Assembly: GCA_963807085.1 (NCBI GenBank)
Contig: CAWEBB010000021.1
Span: 62,001 to 126,000, forward strand
Length of the DNA stretch: 64,000 nt
Source: JACKII01 sp963807085
GTDB taxonomy: Bacteria; Pseudomonadota; Alphaproteobacteria; Bin95
Direction of reading: 5' to 3'
Shown here: positions 36,008 to 44,668 of the stretch, one piece after another
How positions within the stretch are numbered: position 1 is the stretch's first letter
Layout of the letters: each line of letters starts with the position of its first letter
Notes under the pieces: generated by a model
Told to the model about the DNA's origin: nothing
Databases searched by the model: none
Seen by the model: only the letters and a program-made list of their open reading frames with translations
Made by a program: the position numbers and the translations under genes

Positions 36008-37173
36008 TGCTTTGTCAAATCGACATCTCCTATCTGCAAAAGCAGTTGAAAACCTTGCTGTCGATTTCGAGTCCGACCGGCTATACTGACGAAATCGCGC
36101 GGTATACCTGCGAGGAGCTGGACCGGCTTGGCGTCGATTACGAGCTGACGCGGCGCGGTGCGGTCCGCGCCCATATCAAGGGCAAAATAGCCGCCTCCGC
36201 CCGGGGCGTCGTCTCTCACCTGGATACGCTCGGCGCCATGGTGAAACGGTTGAAGTCCAACGGGCGGCTCGAACTGGTGCCGATCGGCCACTGGTCGGCC
36301 CGATTTGCCGAGGGCGCGCGCGCGATTGTCTATACCGACAAGGGAGCCTATCACGGCACGATCCTGCCGTTAAAGGCATCCGGCCACACCTATAACGAGG
36401 AAGTGGACGAAATGCCGGTCGGCTGGGGCTATGTGGAACTGCGCGTCGATGCGCTTGCCCGCAACGCTACCGATCTGGCCCGCCTGCGCATCAATGTCGG
36501 CGATATCATCGCCATCGACCCGCAGCCGGAGTTCCTGAAAAACGGCTACATCGTCTCCCGGCATCTGGACAACAAGGCGGGCGTTGCGACGATGCTGGCG
36601 GCGCTGAAGGCTTTGCTGGACGGCAAGCGAGAGATGCCGGTCGACTCCTATTGGCTGTTTACCATTGCCGAGGAGGTGGGCCAAGGCGCGGCATCGGTGC
36701 TGCTGCCGGACATCGTCTCGCTCATGACGATCGACAATGGCACCACCGCGCCCGAGCAGAACTCCGACGAGTTCGGCGTCACCATCGCCATGGCCGATCA
36801 GACCGGCCCGTTCGACTGGCATCTGACGCGCAAGCTGATCCGGCTCTGCGAAGAATACGACATCCGTTACCAGCGCGACGTGTTCCGCTATTACCGCTCC
36901 GACAGCGCCTCGGCGATCGAGGCTGGCGCCGATGTGCGCACCGCGCTCGCCACCTTCGGCGTCGACGCCAGTCACGGTTATGAACGCATCCACATGCACG
37001 CGCTGCGTTCGCTGGCGGAACTGACGTGCTGTTTCGTGCAAAGCGAGGTCGAGATCACCCGCGACGCCCGGAAGGAAGCCAGCCTGGAGGGCTTCACCCA
37101 TCAGCCCATGGAAGACATGGACCAGGAACTCTCGCCGCAAATCGCAACGCCGGCCGAAGTGGAAAAAGCCTGA
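36007..37173 (+). CDS. NAGGN-system M42 family peptidase
   Basis: 388 residues, M42 (glutamyl aminopeptidase) metallopeptidase fold: SSPTGYTDEIARY, SRHLDNKAGVATMLAALKAL (bridging Asp), TIAEEVGQGAAS (catalytic Glu-Glu), and DASHGYERIHMHAL (terminal metal His). Members of this subgroup (TIGR03106 from memory) occur only beside asnO and ngg. They may turn over the dipeptide osmolyte, but this is not proven. ATG overlaps the ngg TGA. The C-terminal 30 residues are acidic. Confidence 0.92.
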   Translation: MLCQIDISYLQKQLKTLLSISSPTGYTDEIARYTCEELDRLGVDYELTRRGAVRAHIKGKIAASARGVVSHLDTLGAMVKRLKSNGRLELVPIGHWSARFAEGARAIVYTDKGAYHGTILPLKASGHTYNEEVDEMPVGWGYVELRVDALARNATDLARLRINVGDIIAIDPQPEFLKNGYIVSRHLDNKAGVATMLAALKALLDGKREMPVDSYWLFTIAEEVGQGAASVLLPDIVSLMTIDNGTTAPEQNSDEFGVTIAMADQTGPFDWHLTRKLIRLCEEYDIRYQRDVFRYYRSDSASAIEAGADVRTALATFGVDASHGYERIHMHALRSLAELTCCFVQSEVEITRDARKEASLEGFTHQPMEDMDQELSPQIATPAEVEKA

Positions 37174-37283
37174 GGGTCCAAGAACCCCTGAGGACAAGGG
37201 TCGCAGCCACCGGCGACGCGTGTCAGCGCCGCGTGGCGGTGCTAATCTGGCACCGCATCCTTCCCGCCTGATCAGGCCGCCTC

Positions 37284-38546
37284 ATGTCTTCGCCCAACAC
37301 CACCGGTTCCGCCTCCGGGCATTTGCGCCTCGTTATCGGCATGGCGGCGGTCTATTCGCTGCTGTTCGTCATGGCGCAGATGCACCGCATGGGCGGGGCG
37401 GTGATCGCGCCGGCGCTTTCGGCCGAATTGGGGATAAGCGCCTCCGACCTGGGCCTGATCATCGGCGTGATGTTCCTTGCCTCTGCCATGACACAGCCTG
37501 TCTCCGGCATCCTGTTGGATCAGGTTGGGCCGGTGCGCGCGGTTGCCTATCTCGCGCCGATCGGTATTGCCGGCATGCTGATCTTCGCCTGGGCGGACGA
37601 TGTTTGGCTGCTTATCCTGGCGCGCGCGCTGATCGGGTCCGGCGCGGCGTGCGTGGTCAGCGGCATTTACATATTCCTGCTGAGCTGGGTCCGCCGGGAA
37701 AATTTCACGACCGCGGCCGCGACAATCCAGGCCATCCCTGGCACCTTTGCGGTGCTGATCGCGACGACGCCGCTGGCCGTGCTGCTGCACGATGTCGGCC
37801 GCGGGCCGGTCTTTGTCGGACTGGCGGTTTTGACGGGCGTGGTGGTGATCGTGGTGACGCTGGTGGTCAGGGAGGGCCCCGGCTCTACCCGCAAGTCCCG
37901 CAAGCCCGAAACTGTTGGCCAGAGCTTCCGCGGCATTCTGATGATCGTCAGCCGGCGCCGGTTCCTGTGGCTCGCTGCCTTCAGCGTCACCGCCATCGGC
38001 CCGGCGATCTCGGTGATCGGCCTGCTTTCCGGCGTCTATCTGCGCGAGCGGTTCGACCTGGACGCCCAGACGCTGGGAAATACAGTGCTGGTGCTGCTGA
38101 TCGCCCTCAATTTGGGCGGGGTGATCTACGGCCCGCTCGACCGCTGGACCGGACGGCGCAAGGCCGTGGTGGTCGGCGGCATCATGGTTCAAATCACCCT
38201 GCTGACCGTGCTGGCCGCCCTTGGCAATGTGGGCTTCTGGACGACCCTGGTGTTGCTGACCGCGTTTGCCGGCGTTTCGCAGCTGCATGCGCTGGTCATC
38301 GCCCATGCGCAAAGCCTGTTCGGGCCGGAACTGGCCGGCCGCGTGATCACCACCACCAATATCTTTATGATCGGCGGGATCTTCGTGTTTCAGGCGGCCT
38401 CCGGCGCGGCCTACGATCTGTTCACGCACGGATTTGGCGCCAGCGCGGCCGACGGCTATCGCCTGACCTTTGTGGCGCTCGCCGTCTGTCAGGTGGTGGG
38501 TTTGGCCCTCTATTCGCAAACGACCGTGCCGGTATCGAAGCGATAG
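37284..38546 (+). CDS. MFS transporter
   Basis: 420 residues, about 12 membrane segments. SDLGLIIGVMFLASAMTQPVSG and GILLDQVGPVRAVA (motif A variant) in the first half, GPLDRWTGRRKAVVVGG in the second. ATG at 37284, 110 bases after the M42 gene and on the same strand. Whether it exports or imports something related to the osmolyte is open. The start near AGGCCGCC is weakly supported. Confidence 0.83.
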   Translation: MSSPNTTGSASGHLRLVIGMAAVYSLLFVMAQMHRMGGAVIAPALSAELGISASDLGLIIGVMFLASAMTQPVSGILLDQVGPVRAVAYLAPIGIAGMLIFAWADDVWLLILARALIGSGAACVVSGIYIFLLSWVRRENFTTAAATIQAIPGTFAVLIATTPLAVLLHDVGRGPVFVGLAVLTGVVVIVVTLVVREGPGSTRKSRKPETVGQSFRGILMIVSRRRFLWLAAFSVTAIGPAISVIGLLSGVYLRERFDLDAQTLGNTVLVLLIALNLGGVIYGPLDRWTGRRKAVVVGGIMVQITLLTVLAALGNVGFWTTLVLLTAFAGVSQLHALVIAHAQSLFGPELAGRVITTTNIFMIGGIFVFQAASGAAYDLFTHGFGASAADGYRLTFVALAVCQVVGLALYSQTTVPVSKR

Positions 38547-38607
38547 CGGCAGGTTCCTCTGTCGGAGTCGCTTTCGTCAATTCCGCCCCGCTACCACCTC
38601 GACCGCC

Positions 38608-38998
38608 GTGACCCTAGCCGACCGCGGTGACGTCATCGCGGACACCTCGTCGCTTGCCCATGACGAAAAGATCGCGAGACCCCGGGCAACCCGCCGCGCG
38701 CCGACGAGTTGGGCTACAAAGGCTTCAACCCGCCGCGCTTCATCGCGATGCACCCGGAGACGACCGACGAGCGCACACGGATCATTGGGGAAAAAGTCGC
38801 CGAGATACTGGAGATTGAATCGGTTCAGCGCCTGATCGGCAAGCTGGGGAAGGAAATCACGGTTGTTGGCTATCCCAAGCACAGAAACAGTATGCGGAAA
38901 TCGTGGACCAGTCGAAGGAAGCCATGAACCTGCTACAGCAATTGCGTGCGACGATCGAAGGCCGCCGGGACTACCCGGACGGCCTTTCGTTCGGCTGA
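38608..38998 (+). pseudogene. C-terminal remnant of a tripartite-tricarboxylate-type substrate-binding protein
   Basis: With two missing bases restored (near 38680 and 38879), the plus strand reads VTLADRGDVIADTSSLAHDE, then ETPGNPPRADELGYKGFNPP and RFIAMHPETTDERTRIIGEK, and ends in KQYAEIVDQSKEAMNLL. This resembles the last third of TctC/Bug-family periplasmic receptors. The first two thirds and the signal peptide are absent: the MFS stop lies 60 bases upstream. It is therefore a truncated remnant whatever the cause of the frameshifts. The family assignment is moderate. Confidence 0.45.
38958..38990 (+). terminator. rho-independent terminator
   Basis: AAGGCCGCCGGG pairs with CCCGGACGGCCTT (one bulge) around ACTA, followed by TCGTTC. 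It ends the stretch containing the binding-protein remnant and lies between it and the convergent rpmB gene. Confidence 0.65.
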
Positions 38999-39046
38999 TC
39001 GCTGCCTGGTGCGGCCCAACCCATAGGCCTGGACGCGGAAGAATGC

Positions 39047-39362
39047 CTAAGCGGCGGCACCCGTGGCTGCGACGTCTTTTTTCGCCGCGGCTTTTTCGAT
39101 GCGCCGTTTGATACGGCGTGCCTCAACCGGCAGCTTCCGGTTCGGTGGTGCGTATCAGAAACGCATCCAGGCCGCCATTATGCTCGATCGTGCGCAGGCC
39201 GTGCATGGAAACCTTCAGGCGCACGTTTTCGCCCAGCACATCGCTCATCATCATGGTTGTCTGGATGTTGGGCAAGAACCGCCGGCGGGTCTTGTTCATC
39301 GCGTGGCTGACATTATTGCCGGTCATCACGCTTTTCCCGGTTATTTCACAGCGCCGCGCCAT
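39047..39362 (-). CDS. rpmB: 50S ribosomal protein L28 (frameshift near the C-terminus)
   Basis: Begins MARRCEITGKSVMTGNNVSH, then NKTRRRFLPNIQ and GGLDAFLIR, diagnostic of L28. The apparent stop after 79 residues is early. In the next frame EARRIKRRIEKAAAKK continues to a TAG at 39047, giving the usual basic tail (about 104 residues). The shift lies at GAAGC (plus strand 39133-39137), where loss of two A from GAAAAG would explain it. RBS AGAGGGA precedes the ATG. An essential ribosomal gene with a break is strong evidence for a sequence error. Confidence 0.92.
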
Positions 39363-39421
39363 GGCTGGCCTGTCCCTCTAGCTAATGAATCGAATTGGAT
39401 GGACGGGTTTTAAACAGGCTT

Positions 39422-39449
39422 GTGCGCCCCGTCAACAGAAGGGGCGCAC
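39422..39449 (-). terminator. 9-bp stem-loop between rpmB and the RHH gene
   Basis: GTGCGCCCC (39422-39430) pairs with GGGGCGCAC (39441-39449) around ten bases. It lies 35 bases past the stop of the RHH gene on the minus strand, with AAGCCTGTTT after it. It is likely the terminator of that gene and insulates rpmB. Confidence 0.55.
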
Positions 39450-39483
39450 GGCCTTACAATACCAGCGTAAAACCCCGGCTTGA

Positions 39484-40347
39484 TCAGGCGGTCAGCACGG
39501 TTGGCTCTTTACTGATATGGACGGCGCTGATCAGAACACGGGTCACATCCACACCGTCGTCGGAGACGGGCAGCATCAGCCGCTTGTAGGCGTTGCGCTC
39601 TGCCGCCACCAGCACGTCCATCACCTGATAGATCGGCTCGGCATGCGACTCCACCGCCAGCATGTCCTGCTGGAAGGTCGCGCGGATCAGCGGATGGGGA
39701 CGGTGGCCGGCCCCGGAGCCGCTCCACACCATGACCGGATCCTGGTGCGGCTGGGCGATGCTGCCGCCTGCGGCCAAATCCACCACGTTCATCAGGGATT
39801 CCTTGCCTGCCCGGCGCAGCAACCGGGCGCTCAACTCCGTGATGCGCGGCAAGCGGTCCAATTGCTCACGGCGGCGGCGCCATTCGCGATAAAGTTCCGA
39901 GAGCAGTGCTTCGGCGTCCTGTTCCAACACCGAAAGGCTGATCGCAATCTTGGTAACGACATCCTCACCACGTTCGATGCGGATCCGCAGCATTTCGCCC
40001 TTGGCGTAGGCGGCGTCCAGCTGTCCGAGAATATCTTCATCGCCTTGCGCGGACTTGCGGGCGTCGCCGAACGAGGGTGCGCGCTGCAGATACGACACAA
40101 TGTAAGAGCGTACGGCGGCAGTCATCGAAAGATCACCGCGCGACGTGTCGATCTGAGAGCAGAGTTGGTTAACCGTTACGCCGTTATCGGCCGCGATACG
40201 TTGCAAGGCATTCCACATGCTGGGCTCCAGCCGCATCGTCGTGCGCCGGCCATTGATCGTGACGCTGCGCATCGCCAAATGGCTCGCCAGATCAAGTCCT
40301 TCGACCAGTTCCGGTTGAGGTCCAGACTTTCGCAAAGCTACATTCAT
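39484..40347 (-). CDS. ribbon-helix-helix regulator fused to a PAS_5-like domain
   Basis: 287 residues. The N-terminal RSVTINGRRTTMRLEPSMWN followed by VNQLCSQIDTSR is the RHH_4 DNA-binding domain common in alphaproteobacteria. From about residue 150, YREWRRRREQLDRLPRITEL and the closing RLMLPVSDDGVDVTRVLIS match the outline of PAS_5 domains, which are usually separate proteins in these genomes. A DNA-binding sensor is the natural inference. The middle of the PAS-like part is weakly conserved. Start is an ATG at 40347. Signal and targets are unknown. Confidence 0.7.
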   Translation of the reverse strand: MNVALRKSGPQPELVEGLDLASHLAMRSVTINGRRTTMRLEPSMWNALQRIAADNGVTVNQLCSQIDTSRGDLSMTAAVRSYIVSYLQRAPSFGDARKSAQGDEDILGQLDAAYAKGEMLRIRIERGEDVVTKIAISLSVLEQDAEALLSELYREWRRRREQLDRLPRITELSARLLRRAGKESLMNVVDLAAGGSIAQPHQDPVMVWSGSGAGHRPHPLIRATFQQDMLAVESHAEPIYQVMDVLVAAERNAYKRLMLPVSDDGVDVTRVLISAVHISKEPTVLTA

Positions 40348-40541
40348 ACCCGTCTACCCTTCATTTCTCTGTTCATTCCGGCATTCTCCACGCTTCCTTG
40401 CGCACCCATCGTTTTATATGCAGCGGCTGCGTCGATGTAGTGCAATTACTGGTAGCATGGCCTTTAAGTTCGTTCCCCAAAAAACTGTACCGTACCTTTA
40501 TGCCGCATTTGTAACCATATGGGAAGCCGGATTCTCCAACC

Positions 40542-42116
40542 TTAGGATGTAAGGCAGTCCCGAGAGGCACTCAGGCCGAATAACAGCATCAACGCGACCA
40601 TCGAGCCGAACCAAAAATCGTTCGGAATCGTATGGAACTTTAGCACTAATCCGGTTGGCAACGGGACATCCATGAATCCTTCTGTGCCGATACCAAGACG
40701 GTTTTTCATACGCCCGTAGGGGTCGATAACAGTTGTAATTCCCGTACTGGCGACGCGCACCAGCGGCAGGCCTTCTTCGATGCTTCTCAGTCTCGCAATC
40801 GCCAAATGCTGGACCGGCCCCGCGCTTTTTCCGAACCACGCGTCATTGGTCAGGTTCAGCAGCCAGGCCGGCCGCCGGTGCGGATCGACGACCTCGCCCG
40901 GAAAAATCGCTTCGTAGCAGATCATCGGACTGACCGGCGGTGCGCCCGGCAATTGCAGCGTTCGGGGCGCTGGCCCTTCGGTGAAACTGCCGTGGCCGCG
41001 GGCTAGGCGGTCGATGGGCAGCCAATCCCGCAGCGGTACATATTCGCCGAACGGCACCAGATGGTGTTTGTCGTATGTCTCAAGCACCCGCCCCTCGGGC
41101 GACACCACAACGACGGAGTTGGTGAATTGCTGTCGTTCCTCGCCGGCGGCCGCTATCCGACGCGGAGAGCCCAGAATTGTCGCGCCGCCCGGGGGCGTTA
41201 TTTGGCCGATCCGCGCGAGCGCTTCCGGCGAGTCCTCGACGGTAAACGGGGTGGCGGCTTCGGGCCAAATGACATGGGTCACACCGGCGGCGGCCCCCCC
41301 CTCGCTCAACCGCAAGTGTTTTTCGAAATGGGCGGCGAGCAGATCCGGCCGCCATTTGTCTTTTTGGGCAATACTCGGTTGCACCAGCCGAAGTTTGACA
41401 CCGTCCACCACAGGCATGGTCGCGGGCGCATTGGCCAGCCGTACGGCACCGGCGACGGCGACAATCGCCAATGGCAGCACCAGAACGGCGGCGCCCGACA
41501 CCCGCCGCTGCCATGAGCCGCGCGTCAACAGGGGCACCAGCGCCCCCCCGGCGGTGACCACCAGCAATGAGGCGCCGTAAGACCCCACCCAGGCCGTAGC
41601 CTGCAACACCGCGTCCACCCTGTCCCAGCCGTGGATCGGCAGGCTCCAGGGAAAGCCGGTCAGCATGTTGCCGCGCAACCACTCCGTGATCATGAACAGC
41701 GCCGCGAACAGCAGCACATGGCACACCGGCGAATTGCGAAAGCGACGGCGCAGCCAGACAAAGGCCAAGCCGGCGAAGCCGGTCACGCTGGCGAGGAGCG
41801 TGGGCAGCCCCGCCACCGCGAACGGCCGCATCCAGCCGAACCGGTCGGCGTCGACCAAAAAAGCCTCCCCGACCCAGGAAAGCCCGGCGAAGTGATAGCC
41901 GAACGCAAAAACCCAGCAGACTGCGAAGCCGCCCCACAGCGTCCGCGCCCGGCCAAGCAGGATCACGAGCGCAGAATAGGCCGGAAGCTGGGCGATCGCC
42001 AGCCCCGAAGGCGGCAGGGCCAGCGAGGCCAGCCAGCCGGCAGCCAGCGCCAGGGCAAGGCGGACAACAACAGCGGCCTTTGGATGCCGCGCTTCCAGTA
42101 GGCCGAGCCCCCGCAT
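40542..42116 (-). CDS. lnt: apolipoprotein N-acyltransferase
   Basis: 524 residues. Seven or so N-terminal membrane helices precede a periplasmic nitrilase domain with the catalytic triad Glu286 (WPEAATP), Lys350 (YDKHHLVPFGE) and Cys400 (ICYEAIFP), matching E. coli Glu267, Lys335 and Cys387. It adds the third acyl chain to outer-membrane lipoproteins. It follows corC after nine bases, the conserved alphaproteobacterial order. No frameshift. Confidence 0.95.
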   Translation of the reverse strand: MRGLGLLEARHPKAAVVVRLALALAAGWLASLALPPSGLAIAQLPAYSALVILLGRARTLWGGFAVCWVFAFGYHFAGLSWVGEAFLVDADRFGWMRPFAVAGLPTLLASVTGFAGLAFVWLRRRFRNSPVCHVLLFAALFMITEWLRGNMLTGFPWSLPIHGWDRVDAVLQATAWVGSYGASLLVVTAGGALVPLLTRGSWQRRVSGAAVLVLPLAIVAVAGAVRLANAPATMPVVDGVKLRLVQPSIAQKDKWRPDLLAAHFEKHLRLSEGGAAAGVTHVIWPEAATPFTVEDSPEALARIGQITPPGGATILGSPRRIAAAGEERQQFTNSVVVVSPEGRVLETYDKHHLVPFGEYVPLRDWLPIDRLARGHGSFTEGPAPRTLQLPGAPPVSPMICYEAIFPGEVVDPHRRPAWLLNLTNDAWFGKSAGPVQHLAIARLRSIEEGLPLVRVASTGITTVIDPYGRMKNRLGIGTEGFMDVPLPTGLVLKFHTIPNDFWFGSMVALMLLFGLSASRDCLTS

Positions 42117-42125
42117 CGATGGCGG

Positions 42126-43151
42126 TTACGCGACGGCCTGAGCGGACAGTGGCTGTTGGCGCAAATTGCGGATACGCAAGCGTTTCAGGCGGCGCGGGTC
42201 GCCCTCCAAAATTTCGAACTCCATTCCGGAGGGATGGGCGACGATCTCGCCCCGGCCAGGCACCCGGCCCACCAGGTTGAACACCAGGCCGCCCAGCGTG
42301 TCGATATCGTCCCGCTCTTCTGCGGTAAACACCTGCCCCACTTCCGCCTCGAAGTCCTCCAACAGAACCCGGGCATCGGCGATCAAACTGCCGTCGGGCC
42401 GCAGGTCCATAGTCAGATCCTCTTCCCGCTCGTGCTCGTCGTCAATGTCGCCGACGATCTGCTCAACCAAGTCTTCGATGGTCACCAGTCCGTCAATGCC
42501 GCCGAATTCATCGACCACCAGCGCCATGTGATTGCGCTCCAGCTGCATTTGCAGCAGCAGATCCAGCACGCGCATGGATGGCGCGACCACCAGCACGGGA
42601 CGCAGCAAGCTCCGCAACGGCGGCGGGTCCGAGACGCCCGCCAGCGGCAAAATATCCTTCACATGGATCAGGCCCAAAATATGGTCCAGATCGTTTTCAT
42701 AGACCGGCAGGCGCGAGTGATGCGTTTCGCCGATGCGTTTCACGACTTCCGGCACGCAAAGGTTCACATCCACCGCCGCGATATCGATCCGCGGCACCAT
42801 CACGTCTTCGACCGTTTGGCGGCGCAGCCGCAGGGTGTTTTCCAGAAGCAGCCGCTCGGTAGGGTCGATTGGCCCTTCATCGGTATCGTGCTGTTCGGCC
42901 AGTTCTTCCAGCGTATCGCGGACGGATTGGGCGGCGTTACGAGGGCGCCGCATCAGGCGCCACATGTCGCGCAGCATGGAGCGCCGATGGTTTTTGCCAT
43001 TCGCACCGGTCGTGCCGTTATCGATCATGGGTGGCGAAGGCACCGTGACCGGTCCGGCGCTTTCGGCCGGAGCGGGTTCCGCCGTGGCGCTTTGGCCCGG
43101 CGGATTGGTGCTAGGTAAGGGGTCTTCGTTCATCTGCGTGCGGGCGCTCAT
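42126..43151 (-). CDS. corC: CorC/HlyC (TlyC) CBS-pair protein
   Basis: 341 residues. A Pro/Ala-rich leader (to about 50) precedes two CBS domains (VEDVMVPRIDIAAVD, HHSRLPVYENDLDHILGLIH, VVDEFGGIDGLVTIEDLVEQ) and a CorC_HlyC transporter-associated domain (ADARVLLEDFEAEVG, GRGEIVAHPSGMEFEILE). It lacks the DUF21 membrane part, so it is the soluble CorC type linked to magnesium/cobalt resistance and envelope functions. Its start overlaps the ybeY stop (ATGA). Confidence 0.93.
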   Translation of the reverse strand: MSARTQMNEDPLPSTNPPGQSATAEPAPAESAGPVTVPSPPMIDNGTTGANGKNHRRSMLRDMWRLMRRPRNAAQSVRDTLEELAEQHDTDEGPIDPTERLLLENTLRLRRQTVEDVMVPRIDIAAVDVNLCVPEVVKRIGETHHSRLPVYENDLDHILGLIHVKDILPLAGVSDPPPLRSLLRPVLVVAPSMRVLDLLLQMQLERNHMALVVDEFGGIDGLVTIEDLVEQIVGDIDDEHEREEDLTMDLRPDGSLIADARVLLEDFEAEVGQVFTAEERDDIDTLGGLVFNLVGRVPGRGEIVAHPSGMEFEILEGDPRRLKRLRIRNLRQQPLSAQAVA

Positions 43152-44668
43152 GACTCGGTAGCCCGGGCCTCCTCCGGAGGAGGGATCTCGTCCGGACCAT
43201 AAGGATCCGGCACCCCGAGCCGCGCCAAGACCGTGCGCTCAATGCTCTCCATCTGCTGTCTTTCAGCGGTTTCCTGGTGATCATATCCCAAAAGATGCAG
43301 AACGCCATGCACTATCATGTGCGACAGGTGCTGTTTCAAAGTCTTATCCTGTTGCTCGGCCTCCCGCGCAACCGTCTCATACGCCACGGCGATGTCACCC
43401 AGATGGGAATCGACCTCTGGCGTTTGATGTAAGCCGTCCCCCTCGAACGCCAAGACATTCGTCGGCTCATTGATGCCGCGGAACTGACCGTTAAGGTCGG
43501 CCAAGGCAGCATCATCGCCCAGAAGAATGGCGATGGCGCCGGGATCAACACCGGCGGCCGCCTCCGAAGCCAGGGCCGCCTCCGCCGCAATCCGCGCGAC
43601 ATTCTCGGCATCCGCCAGGTTTTCAATCCAGCCGGGCGCTTCGATGGAAACGTCGATCGCCACGCCGCGAATTTCCGCCTGCTGCATCAGCGCCGGCCCG
43701 CTGGAAGCCCCGTTGGAAGCTGGATGGGCATAGGCCTTCACAATGCGCCCGACCAGCGGGTCGCGCACCACATCGTCGGCCGAAAAGTACTGGAAGCCGA
43801 TCTCCGGCACGTTCCCCAGCCGCACGGCGGCATCCGCCAGACCGGAGCGGGTATTGGAGGGCAGGTCGACCTGATCCGGATCACCGCAGACCACCATCCG
43901 GGACCCTTCGCCGAAGCGGGTGAGAAACATCATCATCTGCTGCGGCGAGGTATTCTGCGCTTCGTCCAGAATGACGAACGCGTGCGCGAGCGTGCGCCCG
44001 CGCATAAAGGCCAGCGGCGCGATTTCGATCGTGCCCGCGTCGATCTGTTTCGCCACCAGGTCGCCCGGCAGCATGTCGTGCAGCGCGTCGTAGAGGGGAC
44101 GGAGATAGGGATCGACCTTCTCCCTCATGTCGCCCGGCAGAAAGCCGATGCGCTCCCCGGCTTCGACCGCCGGGCGGGAGAGCACCAGCCGCTCGACCTC
44201 ACCCGCCGACATGGCGGCAACGGCGGAGGCGACGGCCAGATAGGTTTTGCCGGTGCCGGCTGGGCCGAGCGCAAAGGTCAGCTTGTTGGCGTGGATCGTT
44301 CGCAGATAAGACGCCTGCGCCGGTGTTCGCGGTTGCACGGTCCGGCGGCGCGTGCGGATGGTAACATCGCTGGCGCCCGTCTCGATCAGAGCGTCCTTTT
44401 GCGTAGCCAGCCGTAATGCCCCGCGCACCGAACCCTTGTCCAGCGCCTCGCCTTCCTCCAGCTTCTGGTAGAGTGCCTCCAGCACGTCCGCGGCGCGCGC
44501 GACCGCGCCTTCGCCGCCCGCCAACTCCACCCGGTTGCCGCGCGATGCGATGCGCAGGCCCAATTCCTTTTCGATCAGCGCCAGGTTCTGGTCATACTCG
44601 CCATACAACAACTGCGCGAGACGGTTGTCCGCGAAGGTCAGTCCACGCCGCACTTGGGTATCGTTCAA
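43148..44668 (-). CDS. phoH-ybeY: PhoH ATPase and YbeY endoribonuclease in one reading frame
   Basis: 506 residues in a single frame. The PhoH part is about 1-327: GPAGTGKT 135-142 and ILDEAQN 233-239. The YbeY part (328-506) has the metal motif HGVLHLLGYDH with His454, His458 and His464. It matures 16S rRNA 3' ends. A separate ybeY start is embedded at the joint: minus-strand TGATG at 43689-43685 would be a normal phoH stop overlapped by a ybeY ATG (43687) if one extra base had been inserted in the last part of phoH. So this is either a real fusion or two coupled genes joined by an assembly indel. MiaB overlaps the start by ATGA. Confidence 0.9.
   Translation of the reverse strand: MNDTQVRRGLTFADNRLAQLLYGEYDQNLALIEKELGLRIASRGNRVELAGGEGAVARAADVLEALYQKLEEGEALDKGSVRGALRLATQKDALIETGASDVTIRTRRRTVQPRTPAQASYLRTIHANKLTFALGPAGTGKTYLAVASAVAAMSAGEVERLVLSRPAVEAGERIGFLPGDMREKVDPYLRPLYDALHDMLPGDLVAKQIDAGTIEIAPLAFMRGRTLAHAFVILDEAQNTSPQQMMMFLTRFGEGSRMVVCGDPDQVDLPSNTRSGLADAAVRLGNVPEIGFQYFSADDVVRDPLVGRIVKAYAHPASNGASSGPALMQQAEIRGVAIDVSIEAPGWIENLADAENVARIAAEAALASEAAAGVDPGAIAILLGDDAALADLNGQFRGINEPTNVLAFEGDGLHQTPEVDSHLGDIAVAYETVAREAEQQDKTLKQHLSHMIVHGVLHLLGYDHQETAERQQMESIERTVLARLGVPDPYGPDEIPPPEEARATES

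Noticed and set aside
42125..43151. plus-strand frames over corC and lnt
   Set aside because: Shadows rich in His/Gln/Arg. The minus strand has intact CBS and nitrilase signatures.
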